A stretch of 15,485 bases of DNA, from contig JADGRD010000018.1 of NCBI GenBank assembly GCA_017881285.1, positions 1 to 15,485 of the forward strand, in the 5' to 3' direction. Below the pieces are notes generated by a model. It ran no database searches, was not told the origin of the DNA, and saw nothing but the letters and a program-made list of their open reading frames with translations. Shown piece by piece: positions 1 to 8,209 of this stretch. A program made the translations under genes and the position numbers. This stretch comes from Pseudomonadota bacterium. Lineage in GTDB: Bacteria > Myxococcota_A > Polyangia > Fen-1088. Each line of letters starts with the position of its first letter. Position 1 is the first letter of the stretch.

Positions 1-625
1 AGGTCGTCACGCTGTCGATCCAGCTCGCGGTATTCTGCACGCAGGTGCTGTCGGCGGCTCCGTAATCCTTGTATGGGATCACCTCTACGCCTGACACCAT
101 GATGCCAACCTCCCCCTGCGCTTCGAGGTCGTTCCCGGTTTCGACGGTGGCCGCGTCGGCGGGCGCGTCGGGCGGCGTTTTGCCGTCGGCCTTGTAGACA
201 GGGCCGGCGTCGTCAAACCGGCTGTCGTCGGTCTGCCTGAGATCGGGTGCCGCGTCCGTCACGAAAGGAGCGCTGTCGTTCTTGCCGGTTTCTGGTCTGG
301 TCGCAATCACATCGGGCGCCAAGCCCAGGTCGGGAACGTCTGGTTTGCTCGCAACTGCGTCAGGGGCCAATCCCGAGTCAGGAACATCCGGTGTGCCGGT
401 AGCCATATCGGGGGCCAATGCCAGGTCAGGAACGACCCACACTTCAGGGGCATTGGTCTTCGTATCCTCCTCCGAGGTGACGGTCCAAGCGTCCTTCCCG
501 GTGCCAGTGTCCGCGGTATCCCTTCCAGCATCCGCACCAGCAGACGCCTTCAGTGCGCTCTTACTCGAGCACGCCAGCAGCGGCGAGAACAGCAATAAGA
601 ACAAGATAGGTTTGGTCTTCGTCAT
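1..625 (-). CDS. Asp/Ala/Pro-rich lipoprotein with 16-residue repeats, C-terminus cut by window edge
   Basis: The reading frame opens at the ATG at 625 and stays open for 208 codons to the left edge, so the C-terminus is missing. The start is supported by an AGAGGAGA ribosome binding site a few bases upstream. The N-terminus (MTKTKPILFLLLFSPLLACS) is a lipoprotein signal peptide with lipobox LLAC and predicted lipidated Cys19. Residues 20-64 are a low-complexity linker. Residues 65-112 are three tandem 16-residue repeats of the pattern VPDxGLAPDxxAxxPD. An acidic, Asp/Ala-rich stretch follows, and from about residue 175 a less biased sequence with one Cys begins, probably the start of the functional domain. 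The gene lies 24 bp after the MFS-like gene and probably shares its transcript. The linker is typical of myxobacterial-style surface lipoproteins. I cannot name the C-terminal domain or a function. Confidence 0.85.
   Translation of the reverse strand, partial: MTKTKPILFLLLFSPLLACSSKSALKASAGADAGRDTADTGTGKDAWTVTSEEDTKTNAPEVWVVPDLALAPDMATGTPDVPDSGLAPDAVASKPDVPDLGLAPDVIATRPETGKNDSAPFVTDAAPDLRQTDDSRFDDAGPVYKADGKTPPDAPADAATVETGNDLEAQGEVGIMVSGVEVIPYKDYGAADSTCVQNTASWIDSVTT
290..433 (-). repeat. Three tandem 48-bp repeats encoding 16-residue units in the lipoprotein
   Basis: Residues 65-80, 81-96 and 97-112 of the left-edge lipoprotein align without gaps. The units start VPDLALAPD, VPDSGLAPD and VPDLGLAPD, and each ends in Pro followed by an acidic residue. 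The spacing is exactly 48 bp. This looks like a linker grown by tandem duplication that holds the C-terminal domain away from the membrane. Confidence 0.8.
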
Positions 626-649
626 GGAACTGTCTCCTCTGTCAGCCCA

Positions 650-1252
650 TCATGCCGCAACACCGATGTCCTGCTTGGGCGTGGTATCCACGGAGGTCTG
701 GCGCCGACGCCCACGCAAGCACAGCACGACGGCCAGAGCATCAATGGACGCCATGCAAATGAACAGGACCGTAAACGACGACCAAGCTGCGATCAGACCG
801 CCAGCGAACGCCGCCACGCCTGATAGGAAATGGGTTCCACCTGCCCAAACCGACCAATGCTTGGCCGCCGAGTCCTTGATGCCGCTGGTGAACAGCGAGT
901 CCCAGGCGGGCTCGATGAGACCGCTGGCGAGCCCCGCCACGATCTGAACCCCGAACAGCTGCCACTTGTTCTGGACGAAGACATACGAAAGATCGCACAC
1001 GACGGACGCCATGAAGCCCGCGATCAGGAAGCGCCACGTGTACCGCTCGAAGGCTTGTCGCGTCCCAACCAATCCGATGGCCAGGCCTGTGGCGATGGCA
1101 AAAACCCCGTAGGCGATGGCCGCGTCGAGGATACTGCCTCCCACCTTCTCGGTGAACGCCGCGTACATCGGCACCAGCATCGACTCGGCGAAAGTCACCA
1201 AGAAGCTGATCTTGAGAAGCAGTTGGACTTGTTTGGAAAACGATATTCGCAT
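650..1252 (-). CDS. Half-size MFS-like integral membrane protein (about 6 TM)
   Basis: This 200-residue hydrophobic protein reads as one half of a major facilitator superfamily transporter. The first helix (about residues 10-35, with the FAESMLVPMYAAF stretch) is followed by helices near 40-62, 72-92, 99-118, 137-158 and 160-180. It ends with an Arg-rich loop (RGRRRQ) and a short soluble tail. Loops keep the MFS style, such as the basic TRQAFERYTWR turn between helices 2 and 3. Canonical MFS carriers have 12 helices and about 400 residues, so this could be a short MFS variant working as a dimer or a truncated gene; the frame has no internal lesions. The chosen ATG lies just before the first helix, but the ribosome binding site is poor. 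The lipoprotein gene follows 24 bp downstream, suggesting an operon. The substrate cannot be inferred. Confidence 0.75.
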   Translation of the reverse strand: MRISFSKQVQLLLKISFLVTFAESMLVPMYAAFTEKVGGSILDAAIAYGVFAIATGLAIGLVGTRQAFERYTWRFLIAGFMASVVCDLSYVFVQNKWQLFGVQIVAGLASGLIEPAWDSLFTSGIKDSAAKHWSVWAGGTHFLSGVAAFAGGLIAAWSSFTVLFICMASIDALAVVLCLRGRRRQTSVDTTPKQDIGVAA

Positions 1253-1564
1253 GGGGAATCCGAGGGCAGGACCGTAGCACCTGACTTCGATAGGCCGCTA
1301 GTCTAGAGGGAACTTTCCCACTGACGATGAGTCTCCATTGTAGAGCTCATTTTCCCACACAATCATAACCTGTGCGGGAAAGGCTGCGTCATCCGCTGGC
1401 GCCAGACAAGCAACCAGCCGTGCCAAGCTGCGGTGACCGATCACCAGACCCTATGGGTGTGACCCGATGAGCCGGGACGATGAGTTGACATCATCGGATC
1501 CTTGCAGGCCGCGCGTCAAAACACCTTCTTGCGCTCGGGGTGCGGTGCCGTTCGTGATATGCAC
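1253..1564. other. Intergenic region upstream of the MFS-like gene
   Basis: No gene is supported here. The region separates the end of the AI-2E family gene from the start of the MFS-like gene, both on the minus strand, so it should contain the promoter of the MFS/lipoprotein unit. It holds the inverted repeat at 1351-1381 and a weaker 7-bp inverted repeat (CCGATGA / TCATCGG, 1464-1497) without a T-run. Nothing else stands out. Confidence 0.6.
1351..1381 (-). promoter_or_regulatory. Inverted repeat flanking a possible -10 box, candidate operator for the MFS-like gene
   Basis: On the minus strand the arms TTTCCCGCACA and TGTGTGGGAAA match at 10 of 11 positions around a 9-base centre that contains TATGAT, a good -10 hexamer. 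A further half-site, TGGGAAAGT, lies on the same strand at about 1314-1322. A repressor or activator binding the dyad would cover the -10 element, about 110 bp upstream of the MFS-like start codon. No convincing -35 hexamer is present and no T-run follows, so a terminator is unlikely. The regulatory role is inference from position and symmetry only. Confidence 0.35.
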
Positions 1565-2596
1565 TCATAGCAACTCCTGCGCGGTCAGCTCGTCCTTCAT
1601 GTATGCGTAGTAGATGGGCGCCGCTACGACGCCGGCGACGCCGAAAGCGGCTTCCATCAGGAGCATGGCCGCCAGGAGCTCCCAAGCTCGTGCGTTGATT
1701 TGCGCGCCCACGATGCGCGCATTGAGGAAGTACTCCAGCTTGTGAATGACGATCAGAAATATCAAGGCGGCGGACGCGACATAGGGTGAGACACTGAGTG
1801 CGACCACGACCACCACCGTGTTCGAGATCAGATTGCCGATCACCGGCAGGAGGCCCACCACGAACGTGAGGGCCACCAGCGTCTTGGCAAGCGGCAGATG
1901 CACGCCGAAGATCGGCAGGCCCGCCAGAAGAAACACGGCGGTCAGAAAAGTGTTGATGGCCGAGATGCGGACCTGCGCGAAGATGATGCGGCGAAAGACA
2001 TTGCCCAGGCGGGACATGCGTTCAGCCAAGGCATGCGCCAAGGGCCGTTCGACTTTGTGCGGGCGCAGGTCGGTCAGCGACACCATCACGCCGATCACCA
2101 GTCCGACGAGGATATGGACGAGCGACCGGCCAAAGTCGGCCCCGACGGTGCGAATCTCCTTGGCGTGCAATCGCAACCAATCCACGGTCGCGTCCTTCAG
2201 AGCATCGGCATTGGCCGGCAACCCTTCAGACAACGCAGACGGCAGGTTGGCCCGCGCGAGAGAGACACTGTCGGCCAGCTTTTCCAGCAAGCTGGCGAGA
2301 TGCCCTTCACTGCGTACCAACGCCAGCAGACCCGTCACCGCAGCAGCCACCCCACCGATGACAAGGATCGCCAGGGCCAACACCACCACCATGCCTGCTC
2401 GTTCACTCGACAATCGGCGCTGCAGCCTCAGCACGGCGACGTGGACCAGCTCGTACACCAACAGTCCGGCCAGGAGTGCCGAAAGCAGGTGCAGCCTCAA
2501 CACCATGAGCAGCCCAGCAGCCATCACAATCCAGGCCGCGATCTCGTGCCGACTGACCGCACGCTTCACCTCAGCAGGTTGGACTGCGTCGCCCAT
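1565..2596 (-). CDS. AI-2E family transporter (PerM/YdiK-type membrane protein)
   Basis: This 343-residue protein belongs to the family once called UPF0118 and now AI-2E transporter. Family members are cytoplasmic-membrane proteins; a few have been linked to autoinducer-2 export or to ion/proton antiport, and most have no known substrate. Two N-terminal helices (about 18-60) and a third (about 68-92) precede a soluble amphipathic segment (about 95-145). Then come a helix near 150-170, a loop with the SRLGNVFRRIIFAQ element typical of the family, and a C-terminal hydrophobic block (about 210-330) with the LPIFGVHLPLA and GLLPVIGNLISNT motifs. Length matches the usual 340-380 residues. The ATG at 2596 is preceded by GAAGG at good spacing. 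It stands alone, with about 310 bp on one side and 640 bp on the other, so it is probably monocistronic. Substrate unknown. Confidence 0.9.
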   Translation of the reverse strand: MGDAVQPAEVKRAVSRHEIAAWIVMAAGLLMVLRLHLLSALLAGLLVYELVHVAVLRLQRRLSSERAGMVVVLALAILVIGGVAAAVTGLLALVRSEGHLASLLEKLADSVSLARANLPSALSEGLPANADALKDATVDWLRLHAKEIRTVGADFGRSLVHILVGLVIGVMVSLTDLRPHKVERPLAHALAERMSRLGNVFRRIIFAQVRISAINTFLTAVFLLAGLPIFGVHLPLAKTLVALTFVVGLLPVIGNLISNTVVVVVALSVSPYVASAALIFLIVIHKLEYFLNARIVGAQINARAWELLAAMLLMEAAFGVAGVVAAPIYYAYMKDELTAQELL

Positions 2597-3181
2597 GGGC
2601 GCCTTCTAGCACAGAACCCTGGGGCCGCTGGTGCCGTGGCATCCCCGACCTCGTCGAACTTGTTGAACAAGAACGATCAGGACCGATGGTTCGGTCGTCG
2701 TGTTCGGCAGCAGCAGCACGACCACTAACACCCTGCCGGGAAAGCACATCGACGTCCGAGGGTGTCGAGACCGCCAGCGACTCCTTCGTTTGCGCGGTGG
2801 CCGAAAACGGCCTGCCCCGCTGCTTCGGCGCCATGTATCGCTGAACGCAACGGCGTGCATTGGGGAGTGCTAGAGGCTTGTGGCGCCCGTCGTATCACCT
2901 GCGGTGGGCTGTAGGTCGGAGTTCCGGCCTCCAGCCACCAGCCTCCGCCCGCTCGGCTCACCAGCTTGGCAACCGGATCCCCGACCTCGCAGGCGCCCAT
3001 GCCCATCTTGCCGGTGTACCCGGGGCGCTGCCCCATGGGCTCGAACATCGATCGTGCGATACATTCTTCCTGCAAATCAAACTAGTTAGCTTACATCCGG
3101 AGAGTCGATGACGCGTAGGGAGATAGTGATCGACGCCACCTACAGCACGTTTTTACCCTTCCGACACCCTTCACGACCCCG
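2597..3181. other. Long region without a secure gene, between divergent genes
   Basis: This stretch separates the AI-2E family gene (minus) from the large DUF362 lipoprotein gene (plus). It contains a small perfect hairpin GACCGA-TGGT-TCGGTC at 2681-2696 and a coding-like minus-strand stretch listed separately (2725-3075). Several short overlapping frames exist on both strands, but none has a recognisable domain. The promoter of the AI-2E family gene should lie near 2610-2700 but I could not pick one. Confidence 0.5.
2725..3075 (-). other. Possible decayed gene fragment, unrecognised
   Basis: A minus-strand frame of 116 codons opens at 3075. Its first 60 codons show the strong G/C third-position bias of real genes in this window; the encoded stretch includes MFEPMGQRPGYTGKMGMG and GACEVGDPVAKLVSRAGGG. 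The bias then fades and the rest looks random, as expected for a truncated or decayed gene. There is no convincing ribosome binding site and I recognise no family. It could equally be chance openness in GC-rich DNA. Confidence 0.25.
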
Positions 3182-3211
3182 TTGACATGGGCATTAACAC
3201 TGGCTTATGAT
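3182..3211 (+). promoter_or_regulatory. Near-consensus sigma-70 promoter of the DUF362 lipoprotein gene
   Basis: A perfect -35 hexamer TTGACA (3182-3187) is followed after 18 bp by TATGAT (3206-3211), one mismatch from the -10 consensus. Transcription should begin near 3218, giving a leader of about 22 nt that carries the GGAGAAG ribosome binding site just before the ATG at 3240. This is the best housekeeping-type promoter in the window. It overlaps the in-frame ATG at 3207, which therefore cannot be the start codon if this promoter is used. Confidence 0.7.
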
Positions 3212-3239
3212 CTGGTGGCCCACGTTACTGGAGAAGAAC

Positions 3240-6200
3240 ATGAAAACAAGCCGGACTAGAGTCGTAGCGTTTTGGGGAATGGCGCTCGTCGTGTTGTTCG
3301 CGTACGGATGCCCAAACAAGGACGGTGGGGTGGATCCGCAAGATCCGCAGGCCGTGCAGGCACACATCAAAGCGGGCGGTCAGGTGATCAACGTTCCCGC
3401 GCGTCCGCCGCAGCCACCGGCCACGGTCGCCATCATCAGGGACACCAACAACAACTACAGCTCGATGGTTTCGCAAGCGCTCACGGCCGCGCTCGGCCCG
3501 GGAGGCATCGCCAACCTCGTCCATTCTGGCGACACCGTGCTCATCAAGCCGAATCTGGTCACCAGTAGCGCCAATGCGGTCACCGATTGGCACGTGGTTC
3601 AAGCACTCGTCAATTTGATCAAGGCGGTCAATGGGGGTGCCAGCATCACCATCGCCGACGGAAGCGCGTCCCAAGACACCATCAACGACGTCATGGTCAA
3701 TCAGGGCTATACCGCGGCGAACTTCCCCGGCGTCACCTTCGCGAACTTCAACGACACCACCGCAAATCCGACCAACACCTATGTCCTTGCGGACAGCAGG
3801 ACCGGCGCCGCCGAGAAGATTTCGGCGCTGATCACCGACGCCGATGTGTACATCGACATGCCCAAGATGAAGACTCACCTCCATGCCGGCTACACCGGCG
3901 CGCTCAAGAACCTGGGTATCGGGACCGGGCCGATGCCGCTGTGGAATCAGGGCACGGGCGGCAGTGCCAAGTGGGGTTTGCACCATGACATCCGGTCCGA
4001 GATCGTCGACCACGTTGCCTGTCGGGTGCCGGATTTGTCGCTCATGGATGCGCTCCAAGGCATGGAAGGCCAGGGACCGGCCAGCGGCACGATGGTCACG
4101 ATGAATCTGGTTCTCGCGAGCAAGGATCCCGTCGCTCTCGATGCGGTGGCTTGCACCATCATGGGCATTCCCCCCTCTCTGATTGCGCACATGGTGCTCG
4201 CCGCCAACGAGAACATCGGCGTTATGGACCTCAACAACATCACCACCGCCGGCAACATTACCCTGGCGGCGGCCTCCGCGATCCACACGTTCACGCGGGC
4301 GACCGCGGGTGCTCTGCAAGGGCCTACCGATCCGGGCAACATCCCCTACCGCGCCACGACCGTCGTGCGGAAGGCCCCGGCGGCCATGACCATCGATGGC
4401 GACCTGAGCGAATTCGGCTACGCCAATGCGATGGTCGCCAATGCCAGCTTTCAGGTCAAGAGTGGGAGCTCGGGCTGGAGCGGGGCCGCCGACAGCAGCT
4501 TCACCGCTGCCGCCCTGTACGATACCAACAGCCTCTATCTGGCTGTGACGGTGAAAGACAATGTCAAGCTGGCCAACAACAACACCGGCTCGGCGATTGT
4601 CAACGGCGACGGGGTCGAGCTTTATCTCAGCACCTACACCGAGCAGTACAACACTGGGCGAAGCGCATCCTACGGATCGACCTATGACTATCACCTGGCC
4701 ATCAGCTACGCCAATACCCCGCAGGCGTACATGCTCTCGCACAACCGGGCCCTCACCGGCGCCGTCATCAGCAAGGTCGATACGGCCGACGGCTACGTCA
4801 TCGAGGCCCTGATTCCCTGGAGCAACTTCGGCAGCCCGACGGTGGCACCGACTTCGATAGCCGGTGGCTACACCGAATATCGGCAAATGGGCCTCAATGT
4901 TGCCCTGAACGATGCGGACACCAGTCCCTCCACCGTCGACCACAAGCTCATCTGGAACAACGCAACCGACAGCGACATCGAGACCAACCCGATCAAGACC
5001 GGCATGTCCTACATCGATCCGCCGGGCGGCCTCTATCCGACGCTCTACTTCACGCTGACCACCTCCGCGACCAACGGCACGGTGACCAAGAGCCCGGACC
5101 AGACGACGTACGCCGCGGGCACGGTGGTGTCGCTGACCGCGACGCCCGCTGCTGGCTATGTCTTCACCGGCTGGAGCGGCAGCGCCTCGGGAACCGCGAA
5201 CCCGCTCAGCGTCACGATGGATGGAAAGGAGACCATCACGGCGAACTTCCAGGCCCCGCCGGTCCTCACCACCATCGTGGTATCGCCTGCAAGCGCGTCG
5301 GTCAACACCAACCAAACCTGGCAGTTCACCGCAATTGGCAACGATCAGAATGGTAGTCCGCTGTCACCGCAGCCCAGCTTCACCTGGAGCGTGAGCGGCG
5401 GCGGCACCATCGACGGCGGAGGTCTCTTCACCGCTGGCGACAGCGCGGGCGGCCCCTTCACCGTCACCGCTCAAAGCGGCAGCGTCATCGGCACCGCGAC
5501 GGTTTCGGTCAACCAAGTCACCACGGCCCCGTTCGTTACCACGCCGGCGGCAGCCAGCCCCACCCAGGTTGCCGCTTCGACCACCGCTTTGTCGGTGCTC
5601 GCCGACGACGAGAACGGGGAAGCCAATCTGACGTACACGTGGGCCACCACCGGCACCCCGCCCTCGCCAGTCACCTTCAGCGCCAACGGCACCAACGCGG
5701 CGAAGGTCACCACGGCAACCTTTACCAAGGCGGGCGCCTACGTGCTCCAAGTGACGGTGCGCGATCTGGACAACCTGACCACCACCAGCTCGGTCTCGGT
5801 CACCGTGAACCAGACCATCACGAGCATCGTCGTTGCGCCCACAACCAGCACGGTCGCAACCTCGGCGACCCAGCAGTTCACCGCCACCGCACGCGACCAA
5901 TTCGGAACCACGTTCTTGTCGCAGCCGACCTTTGCTTGGAGCGTGAACGGCGGCGGCACCATGGGCACCGCCGGCCTATTCACCGCCGGAACGACCGCTG
6001 GTGGACCCTACGTCGTCACCGCCACGAGCGGCGGCATCAGCGGCACCGCCGGCGTCAGCGTGAGCTCGACGCCGACCGTGGTCTACCGGATCAACTGCGG
6101 CAGCACCAGCGCCGCATCGCCGTTCACCGCCGACCAGTACGCCAGCGGCGGCACCCAGCGCACGGTCACCAACACCATCACCATCAGCGGCATCACCAAC

Positions 6201-8087
6201 CCGGCGCCCGCGGCGGTGTACCAGAGCGAGCGCTACGGCAACAGTACCTATACCTTCCCCAACCTCACCGTCGGCAGCCAGTACACGGTGCGCCTGCACT
6301 TCGCGGAGCTGTACCAGACCGCCACCGGCAAGCGCAAGTTCAACGTCGCGATCAATGGGACCACGGTCCTGTCGAACTTCGACATCTATGCGACCGTCGG
6401 CGCCAACTACAAGGCAGTGGTTCGCGAGTTCACAGCCACCGCGAACTCGTCGGGGCAGATCGTGATCGCGTTCACTACGGTCACCGACAACGCCACCATC
6501 GAGGGCATCGAGATCCTGACCAGCACCCCCAACAACGCGCCGACCGTCGCGACGGCCGCCGCGGCCTCGCCCAATCCGGTCACGGGCACCACGGCGGCTT
6601 TGTCGGTGCTCGGCGCCGATGACGGCGGCGAGTCCAACCTGACCTACACCTGGGCCACCACCGGCACGCCGCCAGCCGCCGTCGCCTTCAGCGCCAACGG
6701 CACCAACGCGGCCAAGGCCACGACGGCGACGTTCACCAAGGCTGGCACGTATGCGTTCCAGGTCACCGTGAAGGATCAGCCCGGCCTGACCGCCACCGGC
6801 ACGGTCAGCGTGGTGGTCAACGCGACCCTGACCAGCATCGTGGTTTCTCCGTCCAGCGCCAGCGTTAGCACCTCGGCGACGCAGCAGTTCACCGCCACCG
6901 CACGCGACCAGTTCGCGACGAACCTGGCCACCCCGCCGACCTTCACCTGGACCGTGAGCGGCGGCGGGACGATCAGCGGCAGCGGCTTGTTCACCGCGGG
7001 CACGACCGCGGGCGGCCCCTACACGGTCACCGCCAAGAGCGGCAGCGTGAGCGGCACCGCTAGCGTCACGGTAACAGTCGTCAACACTCCCCCGACCGTC
7101 GCCACGACGGCTGCGTCGAATCCCAACCCCGTCACGGGCACCACCGGGGCGCTTTCGGTGCTCGGCGCCGACAACGGCGGCGAGGCGAACCTGACCTACA
7201 CCTGGGCCACCACCGGCACGCCGCCGGCCGCAGTGACCTTCAGCGCCAACGGAACCAACGCGGCCAAGAACACCACCGCCACCTTCACCAAGGCAGGCAC
7301 GTATGCGTTCCAGGTCACCGTGAAGGACCAGGCCGGCCTGACCGCCACCAGCACGGTCAGCGTGGTGGTCAACGCGACCCTGACCAGCATCGTGGTTTCT
7401 CCGTCGAGCGCCAGCGTCAGCACCTCGGCAACGCAGCAGTTTACCGCCACCGCACGTGACCAGTTCGCGACGAACCTGACCACCCAGCCGACCTTCACCT
7501 GGACCGTGAGCGGCGGCGGCACCATCAGCACAAGCGGCCTTTTCACCGCGGGCACCACCGCGGGCGGCCCCTACACGGTCACCGCCAAGAGCGGCACCGT
7601 CAGCGGCACCGCCAGCGTCACGGTTTCGGCGGTTTCGACCACGGTCTATCAGATCAACTGCGGCGGCAGCGCGGCCTCACCGTTCAAGGCCGACCAGTAC
7701 GCCAGCGGCGGCACCCAGCGCACGGTGACCAACACCATCACCATCAGCGGCATCACCAACCCGGCGCCCGCGGCGGTCTATCAAAGCGAGCGCTACGGCA
7801 CCAGCACCTATACCTTCCCGAGCCTCACCACCGGCGCCCAATACACGGTACGCCTGCACTTCGCCGAGCTGTACCAGACGGCCTCCGGCAAGCGCGTCTT
7901 CAACGTCGCGATCAATGGAACCACGGTACTGTCGAACTTCGACATCTATGCCACCACCGGCGCGCGCTACAAGGCCGCGCTTCGCGAGTTCACGGCGACC
8001 GCGAATTCCTCGGGCCAGATCGTGATCAAGTTCACCACCGTCACCGACAACGCCACCATCGAGGGCATCGAGATCATCAAGAAGTAG
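3240..8087 (+). CDS. 1615-residue DUF362-CBM9-malectin multidomain surface lipoprotein
   Basis: The ATG at 3240 follows a GGAGAAG ribosome binding site and a near-consensus promoter. The N-terminus is a lipoprotein signal with lipobox AYGC. Domains in order, approximate residues: DUF362 61-337 (IKPNLV at 102-107, MPKMKTH beginning at 207 with GALKNLG after it, DALQGMEGQGP beginning at 270, and a KDPVALDAVA motif near 296); CBM9-like 374-605 (MTIDGDLSEF); divergent InlB B-repeat 606-672; Big-type 676-759; PKD-like 761-859; Big 860-942; malectin 947-1094 (INCGS, LHFAELY); PKD 1099-1195; Big 1195-1279; PKD 1281-1377; Big 1378-1464; malectin 1469-1615 (INCGG). CBM9 and malectin families bind carbohydrates; Big and PKD modules are usually spacers. 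DUF362 has no settled function and is often cytoplasmic or linked to ferredoxin domains, so its place on a lipoprotein is unusual. I infer a surface protein that binds polysaccharide and presents DUF362; the reaction is unknown. Confidence 0.9.
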   Translation: MKTSRTRVVAFWGMALVVLFAYGCPNKDGGVDPQDPQAVQAHIKAGGQVINVPARPPQPPATVAIIRDTNNNYSSMVSQALTAALGPGGIANLVHSGDTVLIKPNLVTSSANAVTDWHVVQALVNLIKAVNGGASITIADGSASQDTINDVMVNQGYTAANFPGVTFANFNDTTANPTNTYVLADSRTGAAEKISALITDADVYIDMPKMKTHLHAGYTGALKNLGIGTGPMPLWNQGTGGSAKWGLHHDIRSEIVDHVACRVPDLSLMDALQGMEGQGPASGTMVTMNLVLASKDPVALDAVACTIMGIPPSLIAHMVLAANENIGVMDLNNITTAGNITLAAASAIHTFTRATAGALQGPTDPGNIPYRATTVVRKAPAAMTIDGDLSEFGYANAMVANASFQVKSGSSGWSGAADSSFTAAALYDTNSLYLAVTVKDNVKLANNNTGSAIVNGDGVELYLSTYTEQYNTGRSASYGSTYDYHLAISYANTPQAYMLSHNRALTGAVISKVDTADGYVIEALIPWSNFGSPTVAPTSIAGGYTEYRQMGLNVALNDADTSPSTVDHKLIWNNATDSDIETNPIKTGMSYIDPPGGLYPTLYFTLTTSATNGTVTKSPDQTTYAAGTVVSLTATPAAGYVFTGWSGSASGTANPLSVTMDGKETITANFQAPPVLTTIVVSPASASVNTNQTWQFTAIGNDQNGSPLSPQPSFTWSVSGGGTIDGGGLFTAGDSAGGPFTVTAQSGSVIGTATVSVNQVTTAPFVTTPAAASPTQVAASTTALSVLADDENGEANLTYTWATTGTPPSPVTFSANGTNAAKVTTATFTKAGAYVLQVTVRDLDNLTTTSSVSVTVNQTITSIVVAPTTSTVATSATQQFTATARDQFGTTFLSQPTFAWSVNGGGTMGTAGLFTAGTTAGGPYVVTATSGGISGTAGVSVSSTPTVVYRINCGSTSAASPFTADQYASGGTQRTVTNTITISGITNPAPAAVYQSERYGNSTYTFPNLTVGSQYTVRLHFAELYQTATGKRKFNVAINGTTVLSNFDIYATVGANYKAVVREFTATANSSGQIVIAFTTVTDNATIEGIEILTSTPNNAPTVATAAAASPNPVTGTTAALSVLGADDGGESNLTYTWATTGTPPAAVAFSANGTNAAKATTATFTKAGTYAFQVTVKDQPGLTATGTVSVVVNATLTSIVVSPSSASVSTSATQQFTATARDQFATNLATPPTFTWTVSGGGTISGSGLFTAGTTAGGPYTVTAKSGSVSGTASVTVTVVNTPPTVATTAASNPNPVTGTTGALSVLGADNGGEANLTYTWATTGTPPAAVTFSANGTNAAKNTTATFTKAGTYAFQVTVKDQAGLTATSTVSVVVNATLTSIVVSPSSASVSTSATQQFTATARDQFATNLTTQPTFTWTVSGGGTISTSGLFTAGTTAGGPYTVTAKSGTVSGTASVTVSAVSTTVYQINCGGSAASPFKADQYASGGTQRTVTNTITISGITNPAPAAVYQSERYGTSTYTFPSLTTGAQYTVRLHFAELYQTASGKRVFNVAINGTTVLSNFDIYATTGARYKAALREFTATANSSGQIVIKFTTVTDNATIEGIEIIKK
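5520..8084 (+). repeat. Intragenic duplication of PKD-Big-malectin modules
   Basis: The block PKD1-Big2-malectin1 (about 5520-6520) recurs as PKD3-Big4-malectin2 (about 7080-8084) at an offset of about 1560 bp. An extra PKD2-Big3 pair (about 6535-7080) precedes the second copy and matches it at an offset of 552 bp (184 residues). Much of the nucleotide sequence is nearly identical: in the malectin copies from about 6135 and 7695 long runs differ only at isolated bases, and ACCTACACCTGGGCCACCAC recurs at 6642 and 7194. The likeness at silent positions points to recent duplication or gene conversion. Confidence 0.85.
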
Positions 8088-8209
8088 CGCCACGCCCCCT
8101 GGCCAGCCGCCCCCTCTCGCCTATCCGCCGCAGCCCCCAGGTCCCTTCTTCGCTCCCGCCACCCCTGGTTTCACCTTGGGCTAGAAGTTCGGCAATGGCG
8201 CGGGCTCGA

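Noticed and set aside
1464..1497. CCGATGA / TCATCGG hairpin as a terminator for the AI-2E family gene
   Set aside because: The stem is only 7 bp with a 20-base loop and no T-run follows on the minus strand.
3207..3239. Upstream ATG for the large lipoprotein
   Set aside because: It lies inside the -10 hexamer of the promoter and has no ribosome binding site; the ATG at 3240 has both signals and starts the lipoprotein signal directly.
3225..5315. Very long antisense frame opposite the DUF362/CBM9 region
   Set aside because: It is antisense to a recognised multidomain protein, has Arg/Gly/Val-rich composition typical of the shadow of GC-rich genes, and has no ribosome binding site or domain.
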